Origin: Synechococcus sp. AG-670-F04
GTDB lineage: Bacteria > Cyanobacteriota > Cyanobacteriia > PCC-6307 > Cyanobiaceae
Direction: 5' to 3'
Assembly: GCA_003211515.1 (NCBI GenBank)
Contig: QCSN01000009.1
Coordinates: 1 to 62,714 of the forward strand
Length of the DNA stretch: 62,714 bases
The notes under the pieces were generated by a model that was given only the letters and a program-made list of their open reading frames with translations, had not been told where the DNA came from and made no database searches. Both the position numbers and the translations under genes were made by a program. Shown here piece after piece: positions 56,237 to 62,714 of this stretch. The first letter of the stretch is position 1; every line of letters starts with the position of its first letter.

Positions 56237-56810
56237 GCGAAACAGGATGTTGAAAACTGGCTCTTCTGTAGCAGTTCTTTTGTCTGAATGATCACAATCC
56301 TTCCCATTCCATCGCGATGCACTGGATTGAAGGTCTTCAACAGATGTTTTCTCTGCTTCTCCCCATCGCCTGTTTCAGATCACCAGTTCTGAATCACGGC
56401 TGATCTCTTGTGGATTTCAAGTGATGGGTCCCATGGTTGTCGTGAACTGAGTGTCGTGCAGCAGGTGCTGTTCCTGCACTAAGGCTTCATGGCTTAAGAG
56501 TCCCTTCTAAGGAAGGGGTAGCTGCTGTCATCGAATGATTGGCGAAGACGTTTTGATGTCCTTCCACTTGATGTCCTTCCACAGCGCTGCGACATTTTTC
56601 ATGCATCGCCGCTGTTCCGTTAGCAAAGACGGTCACGCCATCCGATCAGATGGCTCAAATGTCCTGTTTGGATGCGTGCAATCACGACGACCTGAGCGAT
56701 TTCAAAGCGTCTTGAACTGACCGTCTTGGCTGACTGAATGGTTTGGCGTGGCTTCCGTGCTGCCGTGGGATGATCTTTGTTGAGCGAGGCTTTGGTCAAA
56801 GACCATTGTT
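56237..56810. other. Divergent intergenic region
   Basis: 574 bases between plsC-type and permease genes. Short frames exist but none is convincing; includes a directly repeated TGATGTCCTTCCAC (around 56556 and 56570). Promoters for both flanking genes must lie here. Confidence 0.45.
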
Positions 56811-57650
56811 ATGGATTGGTTGTTAGAGCCTCTCAGTCATGGATTCATGGTTCGGGCACTGCTTGTCAGTTCCCTTGTTGGCGGCGTCTGCGGCTTGCTT
56901 TCTTGTTATCTGACGCTCAAGGGTTGGGCTCTCATGGGTGATGCGGTTTCCCATGCAGTTCTTCCCGGAGTTGTTCTTGCCTATGGACTTGGCTTGCCTT
57001 TTTCGTTGGGCGCCTTTGTTTTTGGCGTTGGTTCAGTGGCGGCTATCGGTTTTGTTAAACAGAAATCACGGGTGAAGGAAGATACCGTAATTGGTCTTGT
57101 GTTTACTGGTTTTTTTGCTCTCGGTCTAGTCATGGTTTCCAAGACACGAAGCAACATTGATCTCACGCATATTTTATTCGGAAATGTCTTAGGAATTTCC
57201 GCATCAGATATTCATCAAACCTTGATTATATCTGCTTTGGTGGTTGTATCTCTCCTCGTGTTCCGAAGGGACCTGATGTTGTTTTGTTTTGATCCAACTC
57301 ATGCCCGTTCGATTGGTATCAACACAGGGTTCTTGCATTACCTCTTGCTAGGCCTGATGTCCTTGGCAGCAGTTGTCGGGCTACAGACAGTGGGGATCAT
57401 CTTGGTTGTTGCGATGTTGGTTACCCCAGGCGCTACGGCATATCTCCTGACGGACCGTTTTGATCGGATGACCGTTCTAGCAATTTTGAGTAGTGTTCTT
57501 TCAAGTGTCTTGGGCGTATTTGTCAGCTATTGGACCGATAGCTCAACCGCTGGCTGCATCGTGCTCGTGCAAACAGCGCAATTCATTTTTGCATTTCTAT
57601 TTGCTCCACGTCATGGAATACTTCGAAGTTCTCATGGCTTAATGTCTTGA
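56811..57650 (+). CDS. mntB: Manganese/zinc ABC transporter permease
   Basis: 279 residues with about eight membrane helices, ABC-3 family. SCYLTLKGWALMGDAVSHAV is the diagnostic motif near residue 40, followed by GVVLAYGLGLPFSLGAF, VKEDTVIGLVFTGFFALGL and VGIILVVAMLVTPGATAYLL. It should serve with the binding protein and ATPase 5.3 kb upstream, since no other transporter genes of this class are in the window. Separation by an opposite-strand block is unusual. Confidence 0.92.
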   Translation: MDWLLEPLSHGFMVRALLVSSLVGGVCGLLSCYLTLKGWALMGDAVSHAVLPGVVLAYGLGLPFSLGAFVFGVGSVAAIGFVKQKSRVKEDTVIGLVFTGFFALGLVMVSKTRSNIDLTHILFGNVLGISASDIHQTLIISALVVVSLLVFRRDLMLFCFDPTHARSIGINTGFLHYLLLGLMSLAAVVGLQTVGIILVVAMLVTPGATAYLLTDRFDRMTVLAILSSVLSSVLGVFVSYWTDSSTAGCIVLVQTAQFIFAFLFAPRHGILRSSHGLMS

Positions 57651-57662
57651 GGAGCCTGGGCA

Positions 57663-58466
57663 TCACACAGAGCTGATACGGTTGGGCAAAACCTGATGAA
57701 ATCCCTGATGATGCACTACGGATAAAGGTGTTTCGTATAAGTCGCTGAGAGGTTTGTCACGTAATAATTCCCCGGCAGGTCCATCATTAATAATCTTTCC
57801 TTTCTTGATGAAAACCACCCGTTCGATTTCGGGCAAGATGGCATCAATTCGATGGGTAATTAGCAGAAGAGTTGTCCCTTCTCGACACAGCTCCTGTAAA
57901 TTTATCAGGAGTTGGTGGCATGCCTGAAGATCCAGGGCCCGTGTTGGTTCGTCCAAAACCAGAACCTCTGGTTGATGCACTACTGCTCTAGCCAACATCA
58001 ATCGACGACGTTGACCGTCTGAAAGTTCACCAAAAGGTTCTTCTTTAATTGAATCTAGATTCAGCCTATTTAGTAACGTTACAACAGATCCTAGCTGTTG
58101 GTGATTTGGAACTTGGTCTCGTCCCAAACGCGTAGCACCAAAAAAGGCACTCAAGACAATGTCAATCCCTGTTGTTTTTGGATGGAATCGACTTTCCATA
58201 TCAGTGGTCAAGGTGCCGATTCTTTGTCGCAACTGCCAGAGATTGATAACTTCTTCACCAAACAACTTCAGGTGGCTGTCTGGTTTAACAAGGGGGTACA
58301 GATTCCGGTTAATCAGTTTTGCGAGAGTGCTTTTTCCTGCACCGTTGGGGCCTAGTACAGCTGTGGATTCACCCAGTCGTAAACTGAGGGTTAGATTCTC
58401 GAAAAAAAAGCGTCGTTCAAATTTAATCTCAACATTTAATGCCTCAAACCAGATCTGATTATTCAT
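57663..58466 (-). CDS. ABC transporter ATP-binding protein (ModF/YlmA-like)
   Basis: 267 residues. Walker A GPNGAGKSTLAKLINRN, signature LSDGQRRRLMLARAVV, Walker B VLVLDEPTRALD and His-switch LLLITHR. The closest pattern is the single-domain YlmA/ModF group, whose members are often without a permease partner. Its start overlaps the stop of the Nudix gene upstream. Function beyond ATP hydrolysis cannot be assigned. Confidence 0.88.
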   Translation of the reverse strand: MNNQIWFEALNVEIKFERRFFFENLTLSLRLGESTAVLGPNGAGKSTLAKLINRNLYPLVKPDSHLKLFGEEVINLWQLRQRIGTLTTDMESRFHPKTTGIDIVLSAFFGATRLGRDQVPNHQQLGSVVTLLNRLNLDSIKEEPFGELSDGQRRRLMLARAVVHQPEVLVLDEPTRALDLQACHQLLINLQELCREGTTLLLITHRIDAILPEIERVVFIKKGKIINDGPAGELLRDKPLSDLYETPLSVVHHQGFHQVLPNRISSV

Positions 58467-58914
58467 TTAATCCTTCCATCCAGCGTTCAAGAACGATCTT
58501 TAGACCAATGACAATAGGTCTTGTTTCTTGACACACATGGCTCCAGATCTTCCCTTGACGAATCTGTTCAAGAGTGACGAGTTGGATCTCTTGGCCTTCT
58601 TGCAGGCATAGCTCTGAGATTGAAACACTCAGTTTTCCCAGAAAGATGTGTGCTATTCGATCACCACCGTCGTGGCTAAACCAGTGCCGCAGGGGGCCAG
58701 GTGGATTCCAGCCGATCTCTTCGTTCAATTCCCGAGTCACTGCATCAGCTGGCCGTTCACCTGGCTCCAGGTGACCACCAAACAACCCCCATTGCCCCGG
58801 GTACACGATTTTTTCATCATCATCACGGAGCTGCAGCAACCAGCAATCATCGCGTTCGAGCACGGCCAAGGCCACTTCAGCTTTCACTGTTCTGTCGTCT
58901 CCAATCGTTTCCAT
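58459..58914 (-). CDS. Nudix hydrolase
   Basis: 151 residues from the Met at 58914 (METIGDDRTVK). The Nudix box is complete: G-x5-E-x7-R-E-L-x-E-E-x-G in GGHLEPGERPADAVTREL followed by NEEIGW. Substrate not predictable; the family cleaves nucleoside diphosphates linked to other groups. It overlaps its neighbours at both ends, so the three minus-strand genes here form one operon. Confidence 0.9.
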   Translation of the reverse strand: METIGDDRTVKAEVALAVLERDDCWLLQLRDDDEKIVYPGQWGLFGGHLEPGERPADAVTRELNEEIGWNPPGPLRHWFSHDGGDRIAHIFLGKLSVSISELCLQEGQEIQLVTLEQIRQGKIWSHVCQETRPIVIGLKIVLERWMEGLNE

Positions 58915-59369
58915 AGAGCCACTCCACCTCCCCGTCCCCTTGCGGCAAGCCAATCACTCCCATCTTGGCGATTCAGGTCGATCAGAGCAAAAAAGGGGGT
59001 TCTGTTTGCTGATGGTTCAGGTAACACCTTTCTTAGCAGGGTTATGGAACCAAAATTCAACACCAGCGTCGAAAACCGAAACAACAAAAGCGGTCTGTCA
59101 CCTTTAAGTTCGGCTTTTCCCTCAAAGCGCAACTTCAGACTCCCCAAGCAAACCTGATTGCAGATTTTCAGGATGTTGTCCTGGGTTTGCAGTTGAAGTT
59201 GTGCGCCAACCAAACGCAACAGAGGACTTGTTCCAGGAGGTGGCAATGCCCCTTCCCGGGTCCAGTTTTGCACGAGCAACCAGACGCCGTTCAGGTCAGA
59301 TGATCTGATACCACTGCCTTGTCGACGGGAGCTGCTCTCCCGTGAGAGGATCTGATCAATTGTGATCAT
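58884..59369 (-). CDS. Hypothetical cyanobacterial protein, weakly fibrillin-like
   Basis: 161 residues from the Met at 59369 (MITIDQILSRESSSRRQGSG); a longer start at 59429 is less likely. Beta-rich with LNGVWLLVQNWTREGALPPP and LKLRFEGKAELKGDRPLLLF, a pattern reminiscent of plastid-lipid-associated PAP/fibrillin proteins, though too weak to name. First gene of the Nudix/ABC unit. Confidence 0.65.
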   Translation of the reverse strand: MITIDQILSRESSSRRQGSGIRSSDLNGVWLLVQNWTREGALPPPGTSPLLRLVGAQLQLQTQDNILKICNQVCLGSLKLRFEGKAELKGDRPLLLFRFSTLVLNFGSITLLRKVLPEPSANRTPFFALIDLNRQDGSDWLAARGRGGGVALWKRLETTEQ

Positions 59370-59404
59370 GGGCTTACTGCAGGTTTGATGTTCTGATGAG
59401 TCCA

Positions 59405-59599
59405 ATGGAATCCAAGCAACGGCGCACACCGCCCATCACTGATCTCCTGTTGCGTGGTCTTCGGATCGGGGCAAGCACAATTGCCATTGTTGAATTACTG
59501 CGTAATGACTGGCTGGGCGGTGGTTTATCCAGTTTGGCTTGGTTGATTTTTGTACAAGTTGAACGCCGGCGAGCTTCTGTTGATCAAAGTGATACCTAG
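59405..59599 (+). CDS. Small membrane-associated hypothetical protein
   Basis: 64 residues from ATG 59405; one hydrophobic segment (LSSLAWLIFVQVE) and an amphipathic part before it. Diverges from the previous gene with 36 bases between starts, a usual promoter arrangement. No family recognised. Confidence 0.5.
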   Translation: MESKQRRTPPITDLLLRGLRIGASTIAIVELLRNDWLGGGLSSLAWLIFVQVERRRASVDQSDT

Positions 59600-59603
59600 A
59601 ACA

Positions 59604-60068
59604 TTACATATCATTTGGCCTTGCTCCGAAGCAGTATTCCATGGCCGCTTGTATTTCGAGAATCAACCAAATGTCAAAAATGAAAGCAATTAAAGACAAT
59701 ATTCCTGAAGAGGCAATAAATAGAGCAAAACTTGCGATGCTCCCGTATAAGATAATCTCTTTGAGATGTTTTCTTGGTGGACGTAGTGACATGGATCGTG
59801 ACAATCCTTTCGGGAGTTCCTCCATTGCTATCGCTTGAGCCTGACGAGCCACTTCGTATTGAAAATAAATTCCTGCGATTCCAAATGTGATTATTGTTAG
59901 TATAACTGCCCATCCTGGTGTCATCATCTTTTTGTCAGTAAGATTGAAATTATTGAGAGCAATGATCCAACGGTAAAGTAGATAGAGTGAATACAGGCCG
60001 AACGTGATAATAGTTAGGACGACGATTAGGGCGGGATTAACATGCTCTATAGGTTGATGTCGACTCAT
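59604..60068 (-). CDS. Membrane protein, DUF4234-like
   Basis: 154 residues from the Met at 60068 (MSRHQPIEHVNPALIVVL). Three to four membrane segments with the duplicated pattern VVLTIITFGLYSLYLLYRWI and VILTIITFGIAGIYFQYEVA, as in DUF4234-type proteins. Role unknown. The 25 extra residues from 60143 are poorly hydrophobic and not accepted. Confidence 0.75.
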   Translation of the reverse strand: MSRHQPIEHVNPALIVVLTIITFGLYSLYLLYRWIIALNNFNLTDKKMMTPGWAVILTIITFGIAGIYFQYEVARQAQAIAMEELPKGLSRSMSLRPPRKHLKEIILYGSIASFALFIASSGILSLIAFIFDIWLILEIQAAMEYCFGARPNDM

Positions 60069-60106
60069 GCAATTTAAATCTACTTTCACGATCATACCTC
60101 TAACAT

Positions 60107-60565
60107 ATGCACTGTCGATCATCCTGTGCAGTTGTGAGGCCAAAATATTCTCATCAAACGCGTGGTTATCGACGTCGTTGGATCTCGTTGACTACCCCTT
60201 TGATCATTTTTTACCTGGTTGCACGAGATCGTTATTCATGGTTGCCTGGTTGGTCTTGTCCAATCCGTCATGCAACTGGCCTCCCATGTCCTGGTTGCTA
60301 CTTGACACGTTCCATTTCTTACAGCCTCACCGGCCAACTTGGTGAGGCATTGTATTGGCACGTTATGGGCCCGCCCATTGCTATCACCCTTCTAGGCTTT
60401 TGTGGTCTAACCATATTCGGTCAACCAGTGATCTGGACAAAAAAGCTTCGATATGTCCTACTCCTGTTTATTTTCTCTCTTTTCGTCGTCTGGATTGTAA
60501 GGCTCATTCTTCAAATTGTCTTCCATGTGAAAGCCTTTCCGGTTGATCCTCTTCTGTCAATATAA
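60107..60565 (+). CDS. DUF2752 membrane protein
   Basis: 152 residues. Signature CPIRHATGLPCPGCYLTRSI matches the DUF2752 motif, followed by LTGQLGEALYWHVMGPPIAI and two more helices. Basic N-terminus then a membrane segment (LIIFYLVA). Biochemical role unknown. A later start near RRRWISL is possible. The following 250 bases hold no gene other than a possible 5' extension of the next one. Confidence 0.8.
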   Translation: MHCRSSCAVVRPKYSHQTRGYRRRWISLTTPLIIFYLVARDRYSWLPGWSCPIRHATGLPCPGCYLTRSISYSLTGQLGEALYWHVMGPPIAITLLGFCGLTIFGQPVIWTKKLRYVLLLFIFSLFVVWIVRLILQIVFHVKAFPVDPLLSI

Positions 60566-60815
60566 TCGAAAAAAGCTGATTTAATATTAGCGCTGTTTGA
60601 TTATTATGCTTTTAGTATTTGACGTACGAAATTTATGTACTTCTTGTCCCTAGCCAGTTTTTGACTGTATGTATTTTTCTTTGGCGTCAATGTGCCATGT
60701 TTGTCTTCGTGGATTATAAATACTAAATCTAGTATTCTCTCTTGTCCAAAGATGCATTGAGTTTGAAATTGGTGCGCCATTCATACTGAATCGGTTAAAA
60801 TTAAAATCAGCTTCT

Positions 60816-61505
60816 TTGCATCACTTGCTAGCCCCTACTTCACTGCTTGAATTCCTGTCAAAGCATTCCTCCTCGAATGATTATCAAAAAAATCTTATTA
60901 TTATCTGTGGGCAACTTGGAGATTTTGATTCTGTCGAATACGCTCAAGCTCTTGTTCCAGCTTTAGATCGCCTAAGACAGGCTGATATTAATGTTCTTTT
61001 GATTGGTATTGGTGATTGTTTGGGGGCTGACCGCTTCTGTGTTTATACAGGATTCCCTCGCGACCAAGTCGTTGTTGAACCCAATAATAAACTACATCGT
61101 GATTGCAGTCTGTACGAGGGATTAAAAACAGGACTGAATCCATGGTTTAATTTGTTATTGATGTGCGCTGGTATTGGCTCTCCAGGAACATTGAAAGAAG
61201 TTTTAAGGGGGTATATTGGTGATCGCAGTGCCCAATCAAGAATTCACAATTCACTGTTTAATCTTATCGGTGGAGATGAGTTTTTAAGACCATTTGAGTT
61301 GGCGACCGTCCGTTTACAGAACATGATAGAAGTTATATCCCACTGGAACATTTATGTTCCAAATTATCAATGGCTTTGTCAACGTGGTGCCACATTCATT
61401 CTCAATCGTGAGAATGATGTCATCTACAGTTATTTTGACACTGGAATACTCGGTTTCTCTGAAACGATGGCAGAACCACTATCTTTTCTGAATCGCTATA
61501 TATGA
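60816..61505 (+). CDS. Thioredoxin-fold AhpC/TSA-like family protein
   Basis: 229 residues from TTG 60816; the same frame stays open back to 60720 and reads protein-like there (FEIGAPFILNRLKLKSASL), so the real start may be an atypical codon upstream. Family features: CGQLGDFDSVEYAQALVPAL, GIGDCLGADRFCVYTGFPRD, LNPWFNLLLMCAGIGSPGTL and LRGYIGDRSA. This PRXL2/AhpC-TSA_2-like group is widespread in picocyanobacteria; the peroxidatic CxxC of true peroxiredoxins is not evident, so activity is uncertain. Confidence 0.8.
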   Translation: MHHLLAPTSLLEFLSKHSSSNDYQKNLIIICGQLGDFDSVEYAQALVPALDRLRQADINVLLIGIGDCLGADRFCVYTGFPRDQVVVEPNNKLHRDCSLYEGLKTGLNPWFNLLLMCAGIGSPGTLKEVLRGYIGDRSAQSRIHNSLFNLIGGDEFLRPFELATVRLQNMIEVISHWNIYVPNYQWLCQRGATFILNRENDVIYSYFDTGILGFSETMAEPLSFLNRYI

Positions 61506-61570
61506 TCAATTGTAGCGATTAAAGTCAATTTTGCCTAAATTTTTTTGATAGGCTAATGCTGCTCTGCCCG

Positions 61571-61813
61571 CTAAATTTTTGATTTTGGATCTAAAATTTC
61601 CATCAGTCTTTGATGTTCAGATTGATCGATAAGGTTTTGACTCAATAAAAGATCAAGAACCTTTGGATTAACAGGAAGCTTTGTCATGTCCATGATATTC
61701 CTGCATAACTTGAGAGTCTCTGCGAGGATTATTTGCGATGCCATTTCTGGCTTCATCTCTGCAAATTTACTCTGAATATCTTCCATTAATTTGTCTTTTT
61801 GCTCTTGATTCAT
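61571..61813 (-). CDS. Small helical hypothetical protein
   Basis: 80 residues, soluble helical (MNQEQKDKLMEDIQSKFAEM, then PKVLDLLLSQNLIDQSEHQR). Convergent with the thioredoxin-fold gene. No family recognised. Confidence 0.6.
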   Translation of the reverse strand: MNQEQKDKLMEDIQSKFAEMKPEMASQIILAETLKLCRNIMDMTKLPVNPKVLDLLLSQNLIDQSEHQRLMEILDPKSKI

Positions 61814-62040
61814 GACGTCAGGAATTTAAACTCATCATAACTGCTTTCTATGATTTTGCTACTATATGTTGCTTCGCCAATGGTGTAGCCCCAAACATTT
61901 CATTAGTGTTTTTGCTTGGTTTTCACTTTGCCCAGATTCAAATTTTGATCAGAAGCTGCTTACTTTCGTGACATAGCATGTTAAGCCACCAAAAATCGTG
62001 TAATTTATTCTGGATAATCTGCGTATGATTCATGGCAGCG

Positions 62041-62250
62041 ATGTCAAATAGAGCCCTAGACACACTCGCTGTTGTATTGGCCACCACCGTTGTTGTTTCA
62101 GAACGTCTCTTGTGGCCGATCCTTCTCTTCGCTCTCAAGAGTTTAGAACGCTTGATTATCGTTCAACCTGCAAAGGATCCATTGCCTGAATTACGTGTTG
62201 AAGAGAAAGAGCTTGAACCGATACTTCGTCAAGACTCTAATCAGGTTTAA
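62041..62250 (+). CDS. Small membrane protein
   Basis: 69 residues from ATG 62041: one or two hydrophobic segments (LDTLAVVLATTVVVSERLLW, PILLFALKSL) and an acidic tail. A start at 62032 adds three residues. No family recognised. Confidence 0.6.
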   Translation: MSNRALDTLAVVLATTVVVSERLLWPILLFALKSLERLIIVQPAKDPLPELRVEEKELEPILRQDSNQV

Positions 62251-62371
62251 AACAAGAATCACCAAGAATTCCTGTGTTTTGCCTTTCTGATCTAAAGTTT
62301 TTAACTTAGAAAAGGATTCTTTATTTTGATGGTACGTACCCTGTTATATTGATGATATTGGCTTTTTTAAG

Positions 62372-62714
62372 TTGCTTCTTTTTAATCGTTCCAGATTCAA
62401 TATCCTCTTCTGGATTCTTTTCATGATCACTCCAACGGTTGGTCATTCTTCAAGCCAGTGGGTCCCGGAAGAGGAACCACCGAATTGGTATGAGGTTCGT
62501 CAAGAATTAATGAGTACAAATCGCTTCACAGATTCTGCCTGGATCTATGTTGAATCTCTTCAAAGCGAGAAGGTCCTTGCAGCTGAATATTTGGCAGATG
62601 TCAATAGAATATCCGATACCGTTAATTTTAACGGTGCATTGATTATGCGTCGCTTGCCTTCACCAGAATGGGTTGTTCGTATTTTTCCCATGCGCGCATT
62701 GTGTGGGAAAGGAT
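62372..62714 (+). CDS. Exported hypothetical protein, 3' end outside the window
   Basis: An open frame without stop to the window edge: hydrophobic N-terminus (FNILFWILFMITPTVGHSSS, a probable signal peptide) then SQWVPEEEPPNWYEVRQELM, ESLQSEKVLAAEYLADVNRI and MRRLPSPEWVVRIFPMRALC. TTG 62372 or ATG 62423 could be the start. At least 97 residues; no family recognised. Confidence 0.6.
   Translation, partial: MLLFNRSRFNILFWILFMITPTVGHSSSQWVPEEEPPNWYEVRQELMSTNRFTDSAWIYVESLQSEKVLAAEYLADVNRISDTVNFNGALIMRRLPSPEWVVRIFPMRALCGKG

Overview
The window reads as a chromosome segment of a marine picocyanobacterium of the Synechococcus group. Evidence: compact operons with 1- to 4-base overlaps, many lineage-type small membrane proteins, a CpcS-type phycobiliprotein lyase, a cyanobacterial long-form ThiE, DUF1517, TIGR03792 and DUF3611 proteins, corrin-ring genes (cbiB, cobL) and an MntCAB-like manganese transporter. 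No rRNA, tRNA, CRISPR array, integrase or intact transposase was found.

Layout. 0-14.6 kb is mostly housekeeping: an AraC-type regulator with a doubtful 5' end, ilvC, cbiB, two exopolysaccharide-type glycosyltransferases on the minus strand, a PhyH-type dioxygenase, then the tight run cpcS-like / trmD-ispF (one continuous reading frame) / TIGR03792 / larB, and on the minus strand DUF1517, thiS, thiE and ribF. 14.6-26.2 kb is an A+T-richer accessory block of about 11 kb holding just two giant genes: a 1376-residue subtilisin-type protease built on six Trp-rich repeats, and a 1853-residue enzyme with a CBM2-like module and two GH18 chitinase domains. Both lack signal peptides and end in His-rich RTX repeats, so type I secretion is likely. 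The block lies between two copies (about 95% identical over 260 bp) of the start of a DUF3611 gene; the left copy is broken, the right one intact. 26.5-36.8 kb returns to core genes (surE, pheS, nadK, a phosphoacceptor-less response regulator, DUF192, cobL), with a UbiB-family pseudogene and a secreted beta-propeller/outer-membrane barrel pair between them. 36.8-43 kb is eroded accessory DNA: a calcium-binding-protein fragment, a frameshifted sulfotransferase, an intact GH116 glucosylceramidase-like enzyme and a small RTX gene with an in-frame amber codon. 43-49 kb is gene-poor (a Kv-type potassium channel, endonuclease III, small secreted proteins). 49-57.7 kb carries the metal ABC transporter genes, with the permease separated from binding protein and ATPase by an opposite-strand block of two flotillins, an NfeD-like protein and a PlsC-type acyltransferase. 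The last 5 kb holds an ABC ATPase, a Nudix hydrolase, a DUF2752 protein, a thioredoxin-fold protein and small hypotheticals, ending in a gene cut by the window edge.

How they work together. The likely newly acquired function is extracellular: the chitinase and the protease look like a pair of exported, calcium-folded enzymes able to attack chitin-protein material such as crustacean debris. The envelope theme recurs in the capsule-type glycosyltransferases, the barrel/propeller pair and the flotillin-NfeD cluster. Several neighbouring genes are visibly decaying, so this is a chromosome stretch with both gain and loss of accessory genes.
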